9,964 bases of DNA from an uncultured Erysipelotrichaceae bacterium (GTDB lineage Bacteria; Bacillota_I; Bacilli_A; Erysipelotrichales; Coprobacillaceae), in the NCBI GenBank assembly GCA_900550005.1, contig URQL01000051.1, positions 1 through 9,964 on the forward strand, read 5' to 3'. The notes under the pieces were generated by a model that ran no database searches, was not told the DNA's origin, and was given only the letters and a program-made list of their open reading frames with translations. This document shows positions 5,706-9,964 of this stretch, one piece after another. Both the position numbers and the translations under genes were made by a program. How positions within the stretch are numbered: the first letter of the stretch is position 1; each line of letters begins with the position of its first letter.

Positions 5706-7867
5706 TTACTGCTCTTTCCATTTATTTACAAGTACAATAGCTTCCTGTGTTGTAACGTGATCCCCTTCTTTTTTATCATAATTTAAGACAAATGTAGCTA
5801 ATTTTATCTGTTCAATTTCATTAAATTCATTTAACTGATCTTTATTTAACGTTTTAATAATATTAAAAACTTCTTCACTTGACACATAGTCAGAATAACT
5901 ATCTAACGTAAAAATCCATCCTTTACCATATGTTCCATGCCAAGTACCTGCTCTTGAACAAACTAACTTTAATTTATTTATGTCGTTTTTAAATAACTCT
6001 TTCACATAAGCTTTTGCGTTATCTTTATCAAATTGCTTCCACAAATAAAACGCAACTTCTAATCGATTCATATCAGAATGATGTTTTGAGTCTACAATTT
6101 CATTAATTCTTTTTATATATCTCTGTTCTATTTTGATAAGATGATCTAAACTTATAATTTGATTTTCTTGTTTTATTGAATTATTTTCTGCTAATCTACC
6201 ATATGCTAATTCTATATCTCTAATTATACGAGCCATAATTTCTAATCCATTTTTATCAATATTATCTATTGCTGATTTAAAAATTTCATATTTTTCTTCT
6301 TCACTTTTTATTATTATCATTATATCAATTGCGAGATACTTCAATATACTTGTACTATCTAACATTTCACCAGCATCATTCTCAATATTTTCGCTTTTCA
6401 CATTCAATAGAGCCAATGCTATTAAATTCAAACGATTTTTTGGGATATTATCTATTAAAGAACGTATTTCATAATAAAAATAATGAAAATCTTCTGCATT
6501 ACTGATTTGGCTAATCATCATTATTATGGATTCTTGATTATATTCATATATAAAATCATTAATAATTGTTCTAGGAATCCTGACATCATTTAAATTAGTC
6601 ATAAAATATAAATCAAATCTCTCAGGTTGTGCAATTCGCATCTTACTTCTAATATTTTGATTTTGTTGATCTTCAAAAGAATATTCATTAACATTTCTAG
6701 CAATGGAAGGGAAAATTGTTGAAAGACACTTTATACTTATTTTAGGATCAATACCTAAACGGATAAACTCATCTTGATAAATCTTATTATAATCTATTTT
6801 CTCATCCGGATTAAATATAGATTCTATCGTATTAATTCCACAAACAACATTCTTATTATTACAAATCCATTTATATAATTTTGGTTCTAAAACCTCAATA
6901 GTAGTTATAGCAACTAAATCTTCAAAAGATTTTCTTGATAAAGCATTTCAAACTTAAATTGAAATATATTAATTATCCTATTAATATCTCTTAAAGTATT
7001 TACATAAGGGTTAATGCAATTTACTTTAACTTGTTCCCAGTAAGATTCATCCCATATTACTTCCTTATTTAAATCTTTAATTATTTGATTAAGTTTAGCA
7101 AGAAAAATTTCATTTACCTTAAATGTATTTAAATTTGGCATTTCAAATGGTATCTGAATAATTTTTTCCAAATATTCGTTACCATCAATGTTATGAACTT
7201 CAGACAATGCATTGCTAACAACTTCTCTATCCATTGCTAATACATAAATTATATTTGGAAAATCAGCTACTTGTTTTACCAATTGAAAAATATCTCTAAT
7301 CTGTACATTGTTCAATCGATCAATATCATCAATTATAATAATAATCTTTTTATTAAGTTTAAGTAATGCTTTTTCGAGTTCCTTTTTTGCTTTATCTAAA
7401 TCATCATCCTGTTTTGACCATTTAATTCCCATGTTTTTAATAAAAATTTTAACAAATTGAGCAAGAATTGATCCTATTCTTGGTGACGCAAATAAACCAA
7501 TTAAATCTGAATAATTATCTAATGCTCTTCCTAAATCTCTCCTAATTTTTTTATCATCAATATTAAGTTTACTTTTTAAATGTTTAAAAAATAAGCTTAT
7601 TAAATCATTCTGATTAGAATAATTCCATGGTGAAAACTAAATAATAATTGGTTTTTCTTTATCAACTTTACTAAGATCATTAATTTCATTAACAGTCATA
7701 TTAATAACTGATGTTTTTCCAGTTCCCCATTTTCCAAACAAACCAATTACAAGCCCATCATTTCCACCATATTTATAAATGGCATTACCTAATTGTTTTG
7801 AAAAATGAGTTCTCCCTAATAAATCTTGTTTTTCATTTTCAATAGGTCTATCAGTGCTATAATTCAT
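5706..7867 (-). pseudogene. KAP-family P-loop NTPase, interrupted by one stop codon and one frameshift
   Basis: Three fragments (7867-7637, 7432-6914, 6641-5706) belong to one gene. From ATG 7867, residues 1-76 give the KAP N-terminus with LLGRTHFSKQL and Walker A GLFGKWGTGKT (residues 42-52). A TAG at 7637-7639 (codon 77) interrupts, but the same frame continues without a break as FSPWNYSNQNDLISLFF, typical of the KAP strand after Walker A, through Walker B IIIIIDDIDRL (175-185) to about 6925. There, one base missing in a four-base run (AAAA 6924-6927; TTTT on the coding strand) shifts the frame. Beyond it, LVAITTIEVLEPKLYKWI and the KAP C-terminal region run on to 5706. Restoring one base gives exactly 721 codons including the stop, a normal KAP length. 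Start ATG follows GGGGAGTGAT. It lies 43 nt after the first KAP gene. KAP relatives include PifA, which blocks T7 growth. Confidence 0.85.
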
Positions 7868-7910
7868 ATAAATATATCACTCCCCTCGTTCTAATTATCC
7901 TATTTAATTA

Positions 7911-9275
7911 TTACAATACTGCAATAGGTGACATCATATTTGAAACACTAATTGCAAAAATCTTCGATTCTTTAGAAAATTCATATTGTCCTAATCTAGT
8001 TTCATAAATTCTATTATTATAATTAGTTACAAAAATTGCATCATAAAAGTGTTTTATAATATCTTCATATGTAACAAGTTTTTTCCCCTCTTTTTGTTCA
8101 AAAGATTCACCTCTATTTAACATATTTTCTAAAATACTAGCATCTTTATCAATATCAAATAATTCAATTAAAGGTTCACTATCTCGCCCATTAATAAAAT
8201 TATCATATTTTGAAATATTAGCTATTTTTAATCCTATTAACAATGGAACAATATACATCATAATAATTTGTTTACCCTTTTGATCTGGAAAAGAATAATT
8301 ATATCCAGAATCACGTGCACCATCATACACAGCTGATTTCACTTGTGAATAAAATTTTGAAATTTCACGCAATTCAAAATTAAACATTTGAATTACTCTT
8401 TTCACTACTGAGTCTACATAGTATGAAGATTCTGATTCAAAACCAATTTGTTGGTAAAATTTATTCATATCCGCAGGTGGTAATGAAATCCTTAAATCAA
8501 AAAATTTATCTAAATATCTATATGAATCAAAATTTAAACCATAATATTGTTTTATAGTGTGTTGTAATTGCTCTAAATTAATAGAAAAAACAAAGGTAAT
8601 TCTATCATCAAATACATAATGCTTTATTTGTTCAAGAAATTGGACAGCAAAAGTAGGTTTACATCTATCTAATTCATCAATAAATATAACTAATCTATTG
8701 CCTCTTTCAGCTAATATTTCAGTGAAAAATTCTTGAATTTTGCTTTCAATGCTTTTTTGTTCCTTAAATTTTGTAAATGGATCATCTGATGTAAATATAT
8801 CCTTTATATTGTTAATATTATGACCAGTAATCATCTCAACGATTGATCCTGCCAATTTTATAACATCCATACTTGATAATGAAAAATCAATATTTAATTG
8901 TTTTATAATTTCATAAATTAAAGAGAATATTGGATCAGTATCATTATCATTTTTCCATGCATCATAATATATGGCTATACTATCATTTTCTTTATTCTCT
9001 CCATCCTGAAATAAAAGAATCCTATCTATAATTTTTGATTTCAGCTTATCATCCATTCCACAAGTTGGATTCAATGCATTAAGAACCAGTTTTGTTTGAC
9101 GAACAAAAAATGTTTTACCACTTCCCCATCTTCCATCAATAGCAATAGTTGTCATTGATTCTTGGGCCTGTAAAATATTGTAAAAATATGCTATATCTTT
9201 ATTTCTATTAATGGAATCACGATATAAACAATCTATCAAATTTTCTTCAGTAGGTAATAATTCATAATTTTTCAT
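7911..9275 (-). CDS. KAP-family P-loop NTPase, intact first gene of the pair
   Basis: A 454-residue STAND-like KAP NTPase. Walker A is GRWGSGKT (residues 48-55), the KAP strand IYYDAWKNDNDTDP follows at about 102-115, Walker B is LVIFIDELDRCKP (195-207), then FVFSINLEQLQHTI (sensor region) and YLDKFFDLRISLPP (254-267). All catalytic elements look complete. There is no clear membrane pair inserted in the NTPase domain, unlike many KAP proteins; the only strongly hydrophobic stretch is about 337-350. The C-terminal 180 residues are not recognised and may hold the effector or sensor part. Start: ATG at 9275 is favoured, because AGGAGAGTGAT (9283-9293) upstream matches the extended anti-SD; an in-frame TTG at 9299 would lie upstream of that site. 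It is the first gene of a two-gene operon with the 5706-7867 KAP gene. Function in phage defence is inferred only. Confidence 0.85.
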   Translation of the reverse strand: MKNYELLPTEENLIDCLYRDSINRNKDIAYFYNILQAQESMTTIAIDGRWGSGKTFFVRQTKLVLNALNPTCGMDDKLKSKIIDRILLFQDGENKENDSIAIYYDAWKNDNDTDPIFSLIYEIIKQLNIDFSLSSMDVIKLAGSIVEMITGHNINNIKDIFTSDDPFTKFKEQKSIESKIQEFFTEILAERGNRLVIFIDELDRCKPTFAVQFLEQIKHYVFDDRITFVFSINLEQLQHTIKQYYGLNFDSYRYLDKFFDLRISLPPADMNKFYQQIGFESESSYYVDSVVKRVIQMFNFELREISKFYSQVKSAVYDGARDSGYNYSFPDQKGKQIIMMYIVPLLIGLKIANISKYDNFINGRDSEPLIELFDIDKDASILENMLNRGESFEQKEGKKLVTYEDIIKHFYDAIFVTNYNNRIYETRLGQYEFSKESKIFAISVSNMMSPIAVL

Positions 9276-9319
9276 AATCTTAATCACTCTCCTATTCAAA
9301 TAAATACCTTTCTAATTTT

Positions 9320-9348
9320 ATTATAACTACAATTTCACTTCTTTTCTA
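9320..9348 (-). promoter_or_regulatory. Candidate promoter of the KAP operon
   Basis: On the - strand, TAGAAA (9343-9348, four of six matches to TTGACA) and a perfect TATAAT (9320-9325) are separated by 17 bp. The predicted start near 9313 gives a leader of about 38 nt before the ATG at 9275. It lies just downstream of the terminator at 9364-9414, so the KAP pair appears to be an independent unit. Confidence 0.6.
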
Positions 9349-9363
9349 TAATTTAATTTAAAT

Positions 9364-9414
9364 AACAAAAAAAGCAATCTATCTCTCAATATTTTTTGAG
9401 ATTTAGATTGCTTT
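9364..9414 (-). terminator. Strong terminator between the tRNA-like element and the KAP operon
   Basis: AAAGCAATCTA (9371-9381) pairs perfectly with TAGATTGCTTT (9404-9414). Inside, TCTCA (9384-9388) pairs with TGAGA (9397-9401) around a short loop. On the - strand the stem ends in a seven-base U run (9373-9367), so it acts on transcripts coming from the window end. There is no ordinary gene on that side in the window, only the tRNA-like element about 90 nt upstream, which is the natural candidate for the RNA it ends. Confidence 0.8.
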
Positions 9415-9506
9415 AATCTTCATAATTACAAATTAAACAAGTTCTTTTATTTATTAATAATCCTATATATAGAAAGTACTCAAATAGATTCAAAATACTT
9501 AATAAT

Positions 9507-9603
9507 GAGCGTGTTGGGAATCGAACCCAATTTAGGGATTTAACTCCTATATTTCAACACATTTAAATCTTCATTTTAACAACAAACTATTTGAATCACG
9601 CTC
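9507..9603 (-). ncRNA. tRNA-like element (degenerate tRNA or tRNA-mimicking RNA)
   Basis: Read on the - strand, GAGCGTG (9603-9597) and CACGCTC (9513-9507) make a perfect 7-bp acceptor stem. The T arm TTGGG-TTCGATT-CCCAA (9530-9514) is perfect and directly abuts the acceptor, with discriminator A and no encoded CCA. TTAAA-ATGAAGA-TTTAA (9579-9563) makes a perfect 5-bp, 7-nt anticodon-like arm with U33 and a GAA triplet (Phe) at about the right distance from the 5' end. But U8 and the D-loop GG are missing: the 17 nt before this arm offer only CAAA-TAG-TTTG. The variable region is 32 nt, with a possible TAGG/CCTA hairpin, giving 97 nt in total. A second fold, TTCA/TGAA plus GATTTAA/TTAAATC, is possible. 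It may be a decayed tRNA, an attachment-site remnant or a functional mimic. Confidence 0.45.
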
Positions 9604-9648
9604 AGAAATCCCCTTACTCACCATAGTTGTTATAATTTGATTTGTCAT
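9571..9648 (-). CDS. Possible 25-residue peptide, or tail of a decayed gene, overlapping the tRNA-like element
   Basis: ATG at 9646-9648 is preceded by AAGGGG (9658-9663) at 9 nt and opens a 25-codon frame, MTNQIITTMVSKGISERDSN onward, ending in TGA inside the tRNA-like element. The same frame stays open upstream to 9807, encoding a hydrophobic stretch (IICILIGILVAAIEISLSI) with no ATG at its head, so it may instead be the 3' end of a broken small membrane-protein gene. I do not recognise a family. In A/T-rich DNA a 78-codon open frame can arise by chance. Confidence 0.25.
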   Translation of the reverse strand: MTNQIITTMVSKGISERDSNSLLLK

Positions 9649-9964
9649 TTGACCTATCCCCTTCCATGAAATTATCATTTCCCAATTTCTTCTAAAATTA
9701 TTTTTACATTTAGATTTGTTGCTTATAGAATTAAATCCACCAATTTTTATAGAGAGCGATATCTCAATGGCAGCTACTAAAATTCCGATTAAAATGCAAA
9801 TTATAGGTCATAACACCTAATATATATTAACAGATTAATGGTATTCTTACAATATAAATTAACCTAATTTTGATACTGAAAAAATTATTATATTAATTAA
9901 CTAATAAATAAAAATGTAAAATATACAATTTTACTGTAAAGATACTCATTAAAAATAAAAAGGC
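9604..9964. other. Unassigned A/T-rich region at the window end
   Basis: About 360 bp with no gene I can assign apart from the weak - strand frame ending at 9571. The last 150 bases are low-complexity A/T. AAAGATACTC at 9938-9947 repeats the arm of the hairpin at 5618-5628, perhaps the first arm of another terminator cut off by the window end. A promoter for the tRNA-like RNA should lie here; TATAAC at 9629-9634 on the - strand is the only -10-like match and lacks a convincing -35. Confidence 0.4.

Noticed and set aside
6914..7639. Programmed frameshifting or stop-codon recoding (for example a SECIS- or pylT-type system) to express the second KAP gene
   Set aside because: No slippery heptamer is present at the frameshift, the stop is TAG rather than TGA, and no strong stem-loop is evident next to either site.
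9276..9299. TTG at 9299 as start of the first KAP gene
   Set aside because: The Shine-Dalgarno-like AGGAGAGTGAT lies downstream of this TTG and upstream of the ATG at 9275, so the ATG is the better start.
9507..9603. Selenocysteine, Leu, Ser or amber-suppressor tRNA as the identity of the tRNA-like element
   Set aside because: No TCA, TAA, TGA or CTA triplet sits in a 7-nt loop closed by a paired stem; only the GAA arm fits. A link to the TAG in the KAP gene is therefore not supported.

Overview
The window reads as chromosomal DNA of a low-GC Gram-positive bacterium (Bacillota). This rests on strong AGGAGG-type ribosome binding sites, A/T-rich coding sequence, an FMN riboswitch in front of an ECF-type riboflavin transporter, and a TrmL of the Bacillus/Clostridium kind. 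A gut anaerobe of the Erysipelotrichales type would fit, but that is an impression and not something the sequence proves.

Layout. Positions 1-1270 (+ strand) are core-genome material: the 3' end of a SpoU-family tRNA methyltransferase (trmL), its terminator, then an FMN riboswitch with a plausible terminator-type expression platform controlling ribU. A bidirectional hairpin separates ribU from the convergent 1285-3837 gene, an 850-residue hybrid histidine kinase (PocR-like sensor domain, two PAS-like regions, HisKA, HATPase, receiver). Positions 3930-5322 (- strand) hold a two-gene overlapping operon that looks like a type II toxin-antitoxin module: an MqsR-like small protein followed by a zinc-ribbon/HTH/Panacea (SocA-like) antitoxin.

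From about 5340 to the window end the DNA looks accessory: very A/T-rich, with short repeats, two tandem KAP-family P-loop NTPases on the - strand (9275-7911 intact, 7867-5706 broken), and upstream of them a 97-nt tRNA-like element with a perfect acceptor stem and T arm but no normal D arm. The KAP pair has its own promoter and is bounded by hairpin terminators on both sides. The second KAP gene carries exactly two lesions, one in-frame TAG and one single-base frameshift at a short homopolymer. Correcting both gives one 720-codon KAP protein, so it is a very recent pseudogene, a phase-off allele or an assembly artefact.

The toxin-antitoxin module next to a KAP pair (relatives of the phage-exclusion protein PifA) suggests a small defence or genome-conflict island inserted beside housekeeping genes. 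The most unusual items are the paired KAP genes with the nearly intact broken partner, the tRNA-like element, and the MqsR-like/Panacea combination.
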